A stretch of 11,025 bases of DNA from Methylococcaceae bacterium (GCA_030618325.1 JAUXDP010000087.1:1-11025); one strand, 5' to 3'. Counted from the stretch's first letter, positions 1 to 6,705 are shown. Program-made: numbers and translations. The notes: generated by a model not told the origin, from the letters alone.

Positions 1-226
1 GCAACTACACCCTGTAACTAACTGCTACTAAGTTAAGAAAAGCTTCTTCTCCAGCGGGAGAAAATTGTGATGAAGGGATTTAAATACTTGAGTTATTTTC
101 TCCTCACCCAACCCTCTCCATCAAGACAGGCCTTACTTCTATCTACAAAGAAAAAAATCTGTGACAATCAGTAGCGTCAATGGTAGCCTTCTATCATAAG
201 TCCCGCAACAAAACCCTCATGAATAG
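1..226. other. Gene-free leader upstream of the aldolase-like gene
   Basis: I see no convincing coding region here. A small perfect hairpin lies at 47-62 (TTCTCC, loop AGCG, GGAGAA) but has no T-run after it, so it is not a clear terminator. The pyrimidine-rich run around 99-120 (CTCCTCACCCAACCCTCTCC) resembles the degenerate CCCTCACCC-type intergenic repeats found in many bacteria, but this is only a resemblance. A weak promoter-like pair, GTGACA at 161-166 and TAGCCT at 184-189 with 17-bp spacing, could serve the gene at 227; the -10 match is poor. Confidence 0.4.
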
Positions 227-859
227 ATGAACGAAAAAGAAGGTGTTATCAAATACCACCTGAATCATATAAGCAAACCATTACCACAAACTATTGATGT
301 CTCGGAGCTCAATAGCTGGCGTAGCATTATGATAAAACTTGAGTTGATAGGACAAAACCCAACTCGGTATGAAGGATTAGGGTTTGGCAATATCAGTCAA
401 CGGTTATCAGAAACCAGTCACTCGTTCATCATCAGCGGAACCCAAACCGGCCATCTTGATCCGCTTGGTAAAAACGACTTTTGTATCGTACAAGCAGCTG
501 ACCCTAAAACAAACACTCTTATTTCAGAAGGGCCATGTAAACCTTCTTCGGAAGCCTTAACACATGCCAGTGTTTATCTTGAAGCACCTGAAACCCAGGC
601 TATTATTCATGCCCATTGCCCAAGCATTTGGAAAAACTCGAGCCGACTACAATTGGCCAGTATAGATAGAGAAATCGCCTATGGCACTCCAGAAATGGCT
701 GATGCTGTTGCTCAACTTATTGATACACAACAATTCAATTCAGGTGGAATTTTTTCCATGTTAGGTCATGAAGACGGTATTGTAGCTTTTGCCCCAACAC
801 TTAAACAAGCCGCAGAATACTTAATCAATAGCCTGGCAAAAGCGTTAGCTCTTGAATAA
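227..859 (+). CDS. Class II aldolase/adducin-family protein (AraD/FucA fold)
   Basis: This 210-residue protein fits a single class II aldolase/adducin domain. Visible motifs, in order, are GFGNIS (52-57), the phosphate-loop-like SGTQTG (70-75), PSSEALTHASVY with E109, HAH with H128 and H130, and GHEDGIVAF with H181. In L-fuculose-phosphate aldolase and its relatives the three histidines bind Zn(2+) and the glutamate is the catalytic acid/base, so the metal site looks intact. The family includes sugar-phosphate aldolases, epimerases and dehydratases as well as uncharacterised members, and the substrate cannot be read from sequence. The N-terminal 25 or so residues lie outside the core fold. 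The start has only a weak ribosome binding site, but an upstream ATG at 216 is closed at once by a stop. It lies 55 bp before grxC on the same strand, possibly co-transcribed; no sugar kinase or transporter is nearby. The family is secure, the function is not. Confidence 0.85.
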   Translation: MNEKEGVIKYHLNHISKPLPQTIDVSELNSWRSIMIKLELIGQNPTRYEGLGFGNISQRLSETSHSFIISGTQTGHLDPLGKNDFCIVQAADPKTNTLISEGPCKPSSEALTHASVYLEAPETQAIIHAHCPSIWKNSSRLQLASIDREIAYGTPEMADAVAQLIDTQQFNSGGIFSMLGHEDGIVAFAPTLKQAAEYLINSLAKALALE

Positions 860-914
860 ACAAGGATTTTCGTCTAGAATTGCAGATTATTAGAATATAT
901 TAACTTAAAGATCT

Positions 915-1172
915 ATGCCTATCATTCTTATCTACACATCCACTATTTGCCCTTATTGTATTATGGCAAAAAGGCTTCTGGATAAAAAAGGAGCATCATA
1001 TAAAGAACTAAATGTGGATACTGATCCTGAATTAAGACAGGAAATGATGCAACGCACGAAGCGCCGAACAGTCCCCCAAATCTATATCGATGATCTTCAT
1101 GTTGGGGGATTTGATGAATTACGCGCATTAGAATCCAACAAAGAACTGGATCAATTATTGACCCATTCTTAG
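915..1172 (+). CDS. grxC: Glutaredoxin 3
   Basis: This is a small cytoplasmic dithiol oxidoreductase that uses glutathione to reduce disulfides and glutathionylated proteins and can feed electrons to ribonucleotide reductase. At 85 residues it has the normal length of the GrxC class. The active site C12-P-Y-C15 is intact, the cis-proline loop is TVPQI (52-56, P54), and the glutathione-binding GGFDEL follows at 64-69. The start has only a poor ribosome binding site (TAAAGATCT before the ATG). A strong hairpin terminator follows directly, so this is the last gene of its unit, with the aldolase-like gene 55 bp upstream. In many proteobacteria grxC sits beside secB; that linkage is absent here. 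A monothiol glutaredoxin is excluded by the second cysteine. Confidence 0.95.
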   Translation: MPIILIYTSTICPYCIMAKRLLDKKGASYKELNVDTDPELRQEMMQRTKRRTVPQIYIDDLHVGGFDELRALESNKELDQLLTHS

Positions 1173-1212
1173 ATGGGTCAGGTTAGGTTACCGCTAACCC
1201 AACCTACTTTTT
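1160..1212 (+). terminator. Double hairpin, Rho-independent terminator after grxC
   Basis: Two stem-loops follow one another. The first (1160-1179) pairs GACCCAT with ATGGGTC around a 6-nt loop and contains the grxC stop codon. The second (1180-1205) pairs AGGTTAGGTTA with TAACCCAACCT around loop CCGC, with one A-C mismatch in 11 pairs, and is followed by a T-run at 1208-1212. The second hairpin plus T-run is a classic intrinsic terminator for the plus strand. The pair separates grxC from the convergent PilZ gene that ends at 1239. Read on the minus strand there is no comparable T-run, so it may work in one direction only. Confidence 0.8.
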
Positions 1213-1238
1213 CTAGGTTAAATGGACACAGACATTTA

Positions 1239-1826
1239 TTAGTTTATTTCTAGGTAGCGCAGCCCTAATACAATAACTTCATTAGCTTCATTCCGCTCCA
1301 CCCAGACTATCTTTGCCAAAGCTTCTAAATCCAGTTTTTCAGAAATAACTTTAGCACTTGCACCTGTCTGGATAGCTTGATTTTCATGGCCTGTAATCCT
1401 TAATCGCATACCATCGACTGAAAAATCCAGACATTCAAAGTCTATCTCCTGGTCTTGCAAAATAAGAGTACCAGTTTTGAGTAGCTTCTTGCGGTAAAAC
1501 CTGCGCTTACGCCACATTTTTTCTGCATTGTGCATCACATCGCGAAACTCAAGGCCAATGAGAGTTTTACCTTTTTCTTCTCTCACCCATATAAGTTCAA
1601 CCTCTCCCGTCAAGCGCAATTCGTCAACATAAATTTCAGCAGAGCTATTTGATTCTATTATCTGGGCGACATCACTAACATTCTGAACTAAAGTTCCTGG
1701 CGACAATTCAATTTGCATACCTCGCACGGAAATATCGAACCCCCTAAAGCTCAGCTTTTCTCCACCTAAGTAAATGCTACCATTGGACGTAAAGCTCTTT
1801 CTGTATTCTTTTCTATCTTGGATCAT
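1239..1826 (-). CDS. Tandem PilZ-domain protein (putative c-di-GMP receptor)
   Basis: The 195 residues are nearly all taken up by two PilZ domains in series. Each carries both parts of the cyclic-di-GMP binding signature. Domain 1 has RKEYR (R5, R9) and DISVRG (D31, S33, G36). Domain 2 has RRFYR (R108, R112) and DFSVDG (D134, S136, G139). Each domain ends with a similar strand (LIWVREEKGKTLIGLEF at 78-94 and IVWVERNEANEVIVLGLRY at 173-191), so an internal duplication is likely. There is no signal peptide, membrane segment or output domain, so it probably acts as a small cytoplasmic receptor or adaptor. The partner is unknown and no motility, cellulose or alginate gene is adjacent. It is transcribed alone, convergent with grxC. 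The start ATG has a weak ribosome binding site, but RxxxR normally lies close to the N-terminus, which supports this start. Confidence 0.85.
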   Translation of the reverse strand: MIQDRKEYRKSFTSNGSIYLGGEKLSFRGFDISVRGMQIELSPGTLVQNVSDVAQIIESNSSAEIYVDELRLTGEVELIWVREEKGKTLIGLEFRDVMHNAEKMWRKRRFYRKKLLKTGTLILQDQEIDFECLDFSVDGMRLRITGHENQAIQTGASAKVISEKLDLEALAKIVWVERNEANEVIVLGLRYLEIN

Positions 1827-1928
1827 CCCATATTCAGCTTAATGGTTAGTATTTGTATAAAGATAGACTAAATTTGATAAAAAAACAGAAAAATTGCGAC
1901 TTTTGTGCGAAGTAAAAAAGTAACTATT

Positions 1929-2092
1929 TATACTTCGTGTGGTCACGGATGCGGATTTTATGGCGAATTGATTTTTGTCGATAGCTAGGCGCTGAAATGG
2001 GCGCATAGCAGGCTACGCAACTATTTCAGCAACGCAGTCTATCGGCAAAAAACAACCGATAGAAAACCGCATCCGTGACCGCACGAAGTATA
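1929..2092. repeat. MITE-like palindromic element, copy A
   Basis: The two ends form an inverted repeat. The 30 bases at 1929-1958 (beginning TATACTTCGTG) match the reverse complement of 2063-2092 at 28 of 30 positions. Inner segments also pair, for example TTTTTGTCGATAG near 1972-1984 with the reverse complement of CTATCGGCAAAAAA near 2039-2052, and CGCTGAAAT near 1991 with ATTTCAGCAACG near 2023. The whole element can fold as one long cruciform or hairpin. Read on the minus strand, positions 2052 to 1971 form a core that aligns with copy B at 7510-7590. There is no coding capacity. A TATA is present at each end, so a TA target site of the Tc1/mariner-IS630 or Correia type is possible but not proven. 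It could instead be a structured non-coding RNA gene. Confidence 0.75.
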
Positions 2093-2107
2093 GTATGAAC
2101 TTGTGAG

Positions 2108-2215
2108 GTTTCAGATTGCGCCTGATGTTTGTGAGTACAACGGAAAAGAGCGCAGTTTATACGGAGAAAACAGCACTTTTAACGCAGTAATCGCGAAAAT
2201 CAGGGCGAGCTAAAC
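2108..2215. repeat. Degenerate long palindrome next to the yqaA stop
   Basis: The left half from 2108 (GTTTCAGATTGCGCCTGATG) resembles the reverse complement of the right half ending at 2215 (GTTTAGCTCGCCCTGATTTT). Pairing continues inward with GTGAGTAC against GCGATTAC and CGGAAAAGAGCGCAGTTT against GCGTTAAAAGTGCTGTTT, with several mismatches and small gaps. The apex is around TATACGGAGAA (2158-2168). As transcribed from yqaA this would be a large imperfect hairpin starting 2 nt after the stop codon, so it could act as a 3' stabiliser or factor-dependent terminator. It may also be an old, decayed relative of the neighbouring element. Confidence 0.5.
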
Positions 2216-2217
2216 AG

Positions 2218-2796
2218 TTACGGGAAAAACTTGTATATTCCCACCCCGATGATGACAAGCGCGACTACTGCCCACCCTATCCGATCCATGTACACCCGGA
2301 GTAAGGACTCTAGCCTTTCACCACCCCAGGATAAAAGCAATGCCACCAAAAAAAATCTAGCACCACGTCCCACAATAGAAGCAAGTGTAAATGGTAAAAA
2401 TGCCATCGATAAAGCACCCGCAGAAATGGTAAAAACTTTGTAGGGTATCGGTGAAAACCCAGCAATAAACACAGCCCAGACACCCCATTCTTCAAACCAT
2501 TGTTTGCTCAGCAAATACTTATCCCAATAATGTGTTCCCTGTAACCAACTGGAAATAGCATCAAAGGCAAAATAGCCAATGGCATAGCCCAAAATCCCAC
2601 CTAAAACAGAAGCAATAGTCGTTAACAAGGCAAACTGTACCGCTTTGCTCGGCTGAGCTATCGCCATGGGTGCTAACATGACATCAGGGGGAACAGGAAA
2701 AAAAGAAGACTCTGCAAAACTCAGTCCAAATAGATATTTTGGTGCATGGCGATGTTTTGACCAAACCAGAGCCTTATCATATAGCTTTTGAAACAT
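2218..2796 (-). CDS. yqaA: YqaA-type DedA/VTT-domain inner membrane protein
   Basis: This is a polytopic membrane protein of the SNARE-associated/DedA (VTT) superfamily, 192 residues, with about four to five hydrophobic segments (roughly 24-46, 52-80, 104-127, 132-157, 172-190). Family marks include FAESSFFPVPPDVMLAP (27-43, with E29), GFSPIPYKVFTISAG (113-127) and GRGARFF (143-149). DedA proteins are proposed to be proton-dependent phospholipid or undecaprenyl-phosphate flippases; the role of this subfamily is not settled. It is the third gene of surE-pcm-yqaA, starting 4 bp after the pcm stop; a GGAG lies inside the end of pcm, 12 nt before the ATG, which is rather far. A member of this family between pcm and nlpD is a known arrangement in gammaproteobacteria, supporting the assignment. 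Here no nlpD follows. Confidence 0.85.
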   Translation of the reverse strand: MFQKLYDKALVWSKHRHAPKYLFGLSFAESSFFPVPPDVMLAPMAIAQPSKAVQFALLTTIASVLGGILGYAIGYFAFDAISSWLQGTHYWDKYLLSKQWFEEWGVWAVFIAGFSPIPYKVFTISAGALSMAFLPFTLASIVGRGARFFLVALLLSWGGERLESLLRVYMDRIGWAVVALVIIGVGIYKFFP

Positions 2797-2800
2797 AGGA

Positions 2801-3472
2801 CTAACTTACTCCTCCCGATAAAAAAGGAACAAAACTGACGGGTTCCAGCACTTCCACCTGATAACCTGAATCAGTATGCGTAATACGTCGTAATTCCTGC
2901 TGCCCAGCCCTGCCAACCGGAATCAACATCACACCTCCCACCGCAAGCTGCTCCAAAAGTGCTTCTGGTATTTCCGTTGGTGCAGCTGAAACTAAAATCC
3001 CATCATAAGGTGCATTCTTAGACCAACCCCAGCCACCATCACTGTGCTGAAAACTAATATTTCTAATTCGTAAATCCTGTAGATGTTGTATGGCTTTTTT
3101 TTGTAACGGCAAGATTCTCTCGACCGAATAAACGTGACCAACCAACTGGGCCAAAATGGCTGTTTGATAACCACATCCTGTACCTATCTCCAAAACCTTG
3201 CCCATGTTGGGTTTTTCTTGTAGCAACAACTCTGTCATTTTAGCGACAATATACGGCTGGGAAATAGTTTGATTATGACCAATGGGCAAAGCTGTATCTT
3301 CATAAGCTCTACTTGCCAACGCATCGTCAACAAAAATATGCCTGGGTGTATCACGCATGACATCGAGAATCTTATGCTCGGTAATCCCTTGCTCAAGCAG
3401 ACGGTTAATCATTCTCTCCCGGGTTCGCCGGGAAGTCATGCCTATACCTTGTATCCGTGGGTTTGTTATCAT
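2801..3472 (-). CDS. pcm: Protein-L-isoaspartate O-methyltransferase
   Basis: This enzyme transfers a methyl group from S-adenosylmethionine to the side chain of L-isoaspartyl residues formed by protein ageing, starting their repair in the cytoplasm. The product is 223 residues from the start chosen. It shows the family N-terminal block GIGMTSRRTRER, PRHIFVDDALASRAYEDTALPIG (43-65), the substrate loop QTISQPYIVAKM (68-79), the SAM-binding motif I LEIGTGCGYQTA (94-105), and the late block SFVPFLSGG (213-221). I start at the ATG that overlaps the surE stop (TAATG), because this keeps the conserved GIGMTS leader and implies translational coupling. An in-frame ATG at 3490 lies inside surE and is less likely. 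Another at 3439 has an AAGG ribosome binding site 7 nt upstream and is a real alternative (212 residues). It is the middle gene of surE-pcm-yqaA. Confidence 0.93.
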   Translation of the reverse strand: MITNPRIQGIGMTSRRTRERMINRLLEQGITEHKILDVMRDTPRHIFVDDALASRAYEDTALPIGHNQTISQPYIVAKMTELLLQEKPNMGKVLEIGTGCGYQTAILAQLVGHVYSVERILPLQKKAIQHLQDLRIRNISFQHSDGGWGWSKNAPYDGILVSAAPTEIPEALLEQLAVGGVMLIPVGRAGQQELRRITHTDSGYQVEVLEPVSFVPFLSGGVS

Positions 3473-4218
3473 TATTTTTGAGGCAACCATTGTGATATTT
3501 TTTCCAGGCTTTTATAGCGTGTTAAATCCAATTGTAAAGGTGTGACGGAAACATAGTGTTCTTTAACTGCAAAAAAATCTGTTCCAGGCCCTGCATCTTG
3601 CTCCGACCCTGGTGGGCCTACCCAATAGATTGTCCGACCCCTTGGGTCTTCAGTTTTTACTACAGGCTCGGCTTTGTGTCTTTGGCCTAACCGGGTTGCC
3701 TGGTAGCCTTTAATTTGCCCATAAGGAATATCAGGTACATTTACGTTTAGCAAGGTATCTTTCGGCAGTGGGTTTTCCAATAATTGTTGAAATAAAGTGA
3801 CCGCCACCTGCCCAGCAGTAGCAAAATACCTGGCCTCATTGCCATCAAGCGAAATAGCAATGGCGGGCAACCCCAGGAAACGCCCTTCGGTAGCCGCTGC
3901 TACCGTCCCAGAATAAAGGACGTCATCGCCCATATTTGCACCATGATTTATGCCTGCAAAAACCATATCCGGCTCATGTTGCAACAATCCGGTAATTGCT
4001 AAATGCACACAATCAGTCGGGGTACCGTCAACCTTAATAAATCCATTTTCAGCTTTGCTGGAACGTAATGGCATTTCCAGGGTCAGAGAATTACTGGCAG
4101 CACTGCGATTTCTATCGGGAGCGACAACCGTTATTTCTGCATAATCAGCCAATGCCGTGGCAAGCGCGTTTAGCCCTTCCGCGAGATAGCCATCATCATT
4201 ACTGAGTAAGATACGCAT
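3472..4218 (-). CDS. surE: 5'/3'-nucleotidase SurE (survival protein)
   Basis: SurE is a metal-dependent phosphatase that dephosphorylates nucleoside 5'- and 3'-monophosphates (and exopolyphosphate in E. coli) and supports stationary-phase survival. The 248-residue product is of normal length. The metal-binding residues are present: MRILLSNDDG with D8 and D9, S39 in APDRNRSAASNS, and N91 in GINHGANMGDDV. The SGTVAAATEG segment (103-112) is also typical. It is first in a minus-strand operon with pcm, overlapping its start by one base, and yqaA. The start is fixed by the canonical MRILLSNDDG N-terminus, although the ribosome binding site is weak (GCGAAAAA). A divergent Smr gene begins 72 bp upstream, and an extended -10 motif lies in that gap. 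Confidence 0.95.
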   Translation of the reverse strand: MRILLSNDDGYLAEGLNALATALADYAEITVVAPDRNRSAASNSLTLEMPLRSSKAENGFIKVDGTPTDCVHLAITGLLQHEPDMVFAGINHGANMGDDVLYSGTVAAATEGRFLGLPAIAISLDGNEARYFATAGQVAVTLFQQLLENPLPKDTLLNVNVPDIPYGQIKGYQATRLGQRHKAEPVVKTEDPRGRTIYWVGPPGSEQDAGPGTDFFAVKEHYVSVTPLQLDLTRYKSLEKISQWLPQK

Positions 4219-4256
4219 TTTTTCGCTATTTTTATGAAATCACTGAAAAACAGACC

Positions 4257-4265
4257 ATAATAGCA
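4257..4265 (-). promoter_or_regulatory. Candidate extended -10 promoter for surE
   Basis: On the minus strand the gap between surE and the divergent Smr gene contains TGCTATTAT. This is an extended -10 (TGn plus TATTAT, one mismatch to TATAAT), about 39 bp before the surE ATG. No good -35 hexamer is present, which extended -10 promoters can tolerate. This is inferred from motif only. Confidence 0.35.
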
Positions 4266-4290
4266 AAAAAATCAACTGCATAACCATCAC

Positions 4291-4860
4291 GTGACAAAAA
4301 AAACTCCCGAAAACAATGACTCCGAACTTTTTCGACTCTCAGTCGGAAAAGTGAAACGGGTCACTAACGATAAAGTAGAGCTAACACAAAAAGCCAGACC
4401 AAAACCTGTTCCACAAATAAAAACCAACGATTTAAGCGAAAAGCTATCTGCGGATAGCTTTTATGATACTGAGCAATTGAGTCATGAGGACACGATGACT
4501 TTTACCAGTCCTGGGGTACAAAAAAACGTGTTGAAAAAGCTTCGCAAAGGCCATTTTGGAATAGATGCAGAATTGGATCTACACGGCTTAACCAGTGAAG
4601 CCGCAAAACAACAATTGCTACGATTTTTACATTTTTGTATTGAAGATGGTGTTCGTAGTGCCCACATTATTCATGGCAAAGGATATCGCTCTCCAAACAA
4701 TATCCCGGTATTAAAAAATAGCCTCAATCTTTGGTTACGTCAACACCAGGATGTGTTGGCTTTCTGCTCAGCACCAGCCAGAGATGGTGGTGCTGGAGCA
4801 GTATATGTACTGCTTCGTCTATCGCAAAAATACCGCGAACAGGAAAACCCCCAGGAGTAA
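4291..4860 (+). CDS. smrA: Smr-domain protein, SmrA-like (putative endonuclease)
   Basis: The 189-residue protein has a C-terminal Smr domain (about 92-178), named after the MutS2 C-terminus, and a charged N-terminal region (about 11-40, ELFRLSVGKVKRV) like that of stand-alone bacterial Smr proteins. Key motifs are LDLHG (95-99), IIHGKG (126-131) and SAPARDGGAGAVYVLLR (160-176). Smr domains nick DNA or cleave RNA. The E. coli paralogue SmrB cleaves mRNA at collided ribosomes and its LDLHG motif is shared here, whereas E. coli SmrA has a degenerate form, so SmrA is a name by size and layout rather than proven orthology. The start is GTG, because no ATG lies near the conserved N-terminus; no clear ribosome binding site is seen. 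It is divergent from surE, and its last 42 bp overlap the end of the convergent uppP. Confidence 0.85.
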   Translation: MTKKTPENNDSELFRLSVGKVKRVTNDKVELTQKARPKPVPQIKTNDLSEKLSADSFYDTEQLSHEDTMTFTSPGVQKNVLKKLRKGHFGIDAELDLHGLTSEAAKQQLLRFLHFCIEDGVRSAHIIHGKGYRSPNNIPVLKNSLNLWLRQHQDVLAFCSAPARDGGAGAVYVLLRLSQKYREQENPQE

Positions 4861-5613
4861 TCGATACCAGACAAAAGGTATCATCCCTACTTTTTCCAGC
4901 AACCTTAAAAACCAGCCTATCGTCAGATAAGCCACAACTGCAGAAACCACTGCACCTATAGCCATAAATTCCCAAAGTACGGGTTCATTGGAATTAATCA
5001 AATCCAGAGTCACTAACATCCCAGCCAATGCAATGGTTGGAATAGATAACAAAAAAGAAAACCTAGCGGCTTGTTCCCGCTTTAGTCCAGTTATTAATCC
5101 AGCGGTAATGGTAATACCAGAGCGTGACGTTCCAGGAATCAATGCCAAGGCTTGAAAAAGACCCACGATAAGGGCATCCCGTAACATAACCTCTGTACGT
5201 CGTTCTTTGGCTGTTTTTTCTGACCACCATAATAGCAACGCAAATACTATCGTCGCTGCGGCAATCACTAACGGTGATCGAAAAAATTCTTTGACTTCAT
5301 CGGGCAATGATATTCCGACCAGCCCCACAGGAATAGTCCCTAAGATGACATACCAGGCTAATCTTGAATTTTCTGTTGCTGGCTTTCCGGTAAACGACGA
5401 AAACCAAGCTCCAATAATGGCAACCAGATCTTTCCAGTAATATGCCACAACAGCGGTTAATGTCCCAACGTGTACCGCCACATCAAAAGCCAACCCCTGG
5501 TCTTCCCAGTTGGTAAGCACTGGCATTAATATCAAATGTGCTGAGCTGGAAATGGGTAAAAATTCCGTTAGCCCTTGTAATAGGGCAAGTACTACAGCCT
5601 GTATAATATCCAT
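4819..5613 (-). CDS. uppP: Undecaprenyl-diphosphatase (UppP/BacA)
   Basis: This integral membrane phosphatase converts undecaprenyl diphosphate to undecaprenyl phosphate, recycling the lipid carrier for peptidoglycan and other envelope polymers. Its loss or overproduction affects bacitracin sensitivity. The 264-residue product has the family length and about seven to eight hydrophobic helices. The two signature motifs are clear: Q13-GLTE17-FLPISSSAH26 (the (E/Q)xxxE motif, here with Gln first) and PGTSRSG (160-166, S163 and R164). FSFLLSIP (186-192) is also characteristic. The start is well fixed: TAAGGAT lies 5 nt before the ATG and contains the truD stop codon, so uppP is coupled to truD. 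The gene ends inside the convergent Smr gene, a 42-bp overlap. Confidence 0.95.
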   Translation of the reverse strand: MDIIQAVVLALLQGLTEFLPISSSAHLILMPVLTNWEDQGLAFDVAVHVGTLTAVVAYYWKDLVAIIGAWFSSFTGKPATENSRLAWYVILGTIPVGLVGISLPDEVKEFFRSPLVIAAATIVFALLLWWSEKTAKERRTEVMLRDALIVGLFQALALIPGTSRSGITITAGLITGLKREQAARFSFLLSIPTIALAGMLVTLDLINSNEPVLWEFMAIGAVVSAVVAYLTIGWFLRLLEKVGMIPFVWYRLLLGVFLFAVFLR

Positions 5614-5618
5614 TAAAT

Positions 5619-5625
5619 ATCCTTA
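5619..5625 (-). promoter_or_regulatory. uppP ribosome binding site overlapping the truD stop
   Basis: On the minus strand TAAGGAT is followed by ATTTA and the uppP ATG. The first three bases are the truD stop codon, so ribosomes ending truD stop on the uppP Shine-Dalgarno sequence. This fixes the uppP start and suggests coupled translation. Confidence 0.7.
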
Positions 5626-6645
5626 ATATGTAAAACATTCACGTAAGACAGCCGTAGCATAGCTCCCTGCAGGTAAGAAGAAATTTAGTTCAATACTCTT
5701 GTCATCAAGAAACTTCCACGCCAAGGAATCAACATTTACACGTAATGCCCTGCGATCCTGTTTCAACCCCATAGCTTCGAGACCACTAGCCAATTCACTG
5801 TACTGCTCAATTACTGCGTCCTCGATATCTTGAGAAGGGCCTGTAAGCTCTGATGTTCCCAGCCCCCACATAACACCGGAGGGATGAATTTTACCAGCAT
5901 TTATTCGCTGAATAATATTTTCATCCAAGTCATCTAATTTAAAATAACTACCCGATTGATCCAGCATCAGCAAATCACCCGTGATTGCCTGATTCCAGTC
6001 ATGCCGTTCTACCCGTTTCGATAATATCTGATTAAACAAAAAAGAACGTGCCGCAGAAAGATAAATACTGCGCTGCTGTCTTTTTACTTTTGCACCTTGA
6101 AATAAGGCTAGAGCTCGGTCAATATTCTGGCCTTGCCGACCAAACCGTTGTTCACCGAAATAATTGGGAACACCTTGTTTTTTTATCTGCTCTAGTCGTT
6201 GAGTCATCTTGTCTAGATCACCACTCCATTCTCTAACCCGTATGGTGAAATTATTCCCAGACAACGCGCCACGTTTCAACTTTCGAAGATGTGTATCTAT
6301 CTTAAGGATTTTTATGGAATCAGTAACAAACTCAGCCCAGTCAGGTGCATCACGACCTGGCAACCAAACACTAAACCACTGTGTCGTTACCGCATGTCGA
6401 TCTTTCAAACCTGCGAAACCAACATCACGCCTTACAACCCCAGCGAAACGCGCTAGCTGCCCAGCAATATAATCGGTATTTTCACCCCGTTTTTCAATGA
6501 GTAAAAAAATATGCTCACCTGCACCTGAAGGAGTAAAACTCAATTGTTCCTGAACTATAAAATCTTCGGGGCGCTGTCTAATCTCCCCCTTACACGAAGG
6601 AATACCGTAGGCATAAGGAATATTGTCCAACCAGTTTGACTGCAT
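5623..6645 (-). CDS. truD: tRNA pseudouridine(13) synthase TruD
   Basis: TruD isomerises U13 of tRNA(Glu) to pseudouridine. The product is 340 residues from the ATG chosen. Family motifs include the N-terminal IRQRPEDFIVQE, the catalytic-Asp block FAGLKDRHAVTTQW (Asp 82 from this start, corresponding to Asp80 of E. coli), KRGALSGNNFTI, VPNYFGEQRFGRQGQNI and LSAARSFLFNQI. The C-terminus LPAGSYATAVLRECF is also typical. A GTG three codons upstream (6654) is possible; I prefer the ATG because neither has a strong ribosome binding site and the family begins close to this point. In many gammaproteobacteria truD sits directly next to surE with ispF upstream; here uppP and the Smr gene separate truD from surE and no ispF is seen. 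A perfect TATAAT lies about 60 bp upstream. Confidence 0.95.
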   Translation of the reverse strand: MQSNWLDNIPYAYGIPSCKGEIRQRPEDFIVQEQLSFTPSGAGEHIFLLIEKRGENTDYIAGQLARFAGVVRRDVGFAGLKDRHAVTTQWFSVWLPGRDAPDWAEFVTDSIKILKIDTHLRKLKRGALSGNNFTIRVREWSGDLDKMTQRLEQIKKQGVPNYFGEQRFGRQGQNIDRALALFQGAKVKRQQRSIYLSAARSFLFNQILSKRVERHDWNQAITGDLLMLDQSGSYFKLDDLDENIIQRINAGKIHPSGVMWGLGTSELTGPSQDIEDAVIEQYSELASGLEAMGLKQDRRALRVNVDSLAWKFLDDKSIELNFFLPAGSYATAVLRECFTY

Positions 6646-6705
6646 CAGGGCCACTTAGAAAATAAGATTAGGAAACAAGCTTTTTTGAGATTGTTTTAAT
6701 TTTGC

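Larger units (their letters stand above)
1827..2217. other. Long intergenic region made largely of palindromes
   Basis: No gene is supported between the PilZ gene and yqaA. The PilZ upstream side (1827-1928) is AT-rich and may hold its promoter: read on the minus strand TTATCA is followed after 16 bp by TATACA, a weak match. The rest is filled by a 164-bp inverted-repeat element (1929-2092) and a degenerate palindrome (2108-2215) ending 2 bp before the yqaA stop codon. In many gammaproteobacteria nlpD and rpoS would follow at about this point. Confidence 0.6.

Noticed and set aside
47..62. Short perfect hairpin TTCTCC/GGAGAA as a terminator of an upstream gene
   Set aside because: No T-run follows on either strand and no upstream coding frame can be identified in the first 46 bases.
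1929..2092. CRISPR repeat or attachment site explanation for the long inverted repeat
   Set aside because: There are only two arms in inverted orientation with no regularly spaced direct repeats, no cas genes and no integrase or tRNA nearby.
3473..3490. Earlier ATG for pcm inside surE
   Set aside because: It would extend the protein with MVASKI, which is not part of the family N-terminus; the TAATG overlap at 3472 is the better coupled start.
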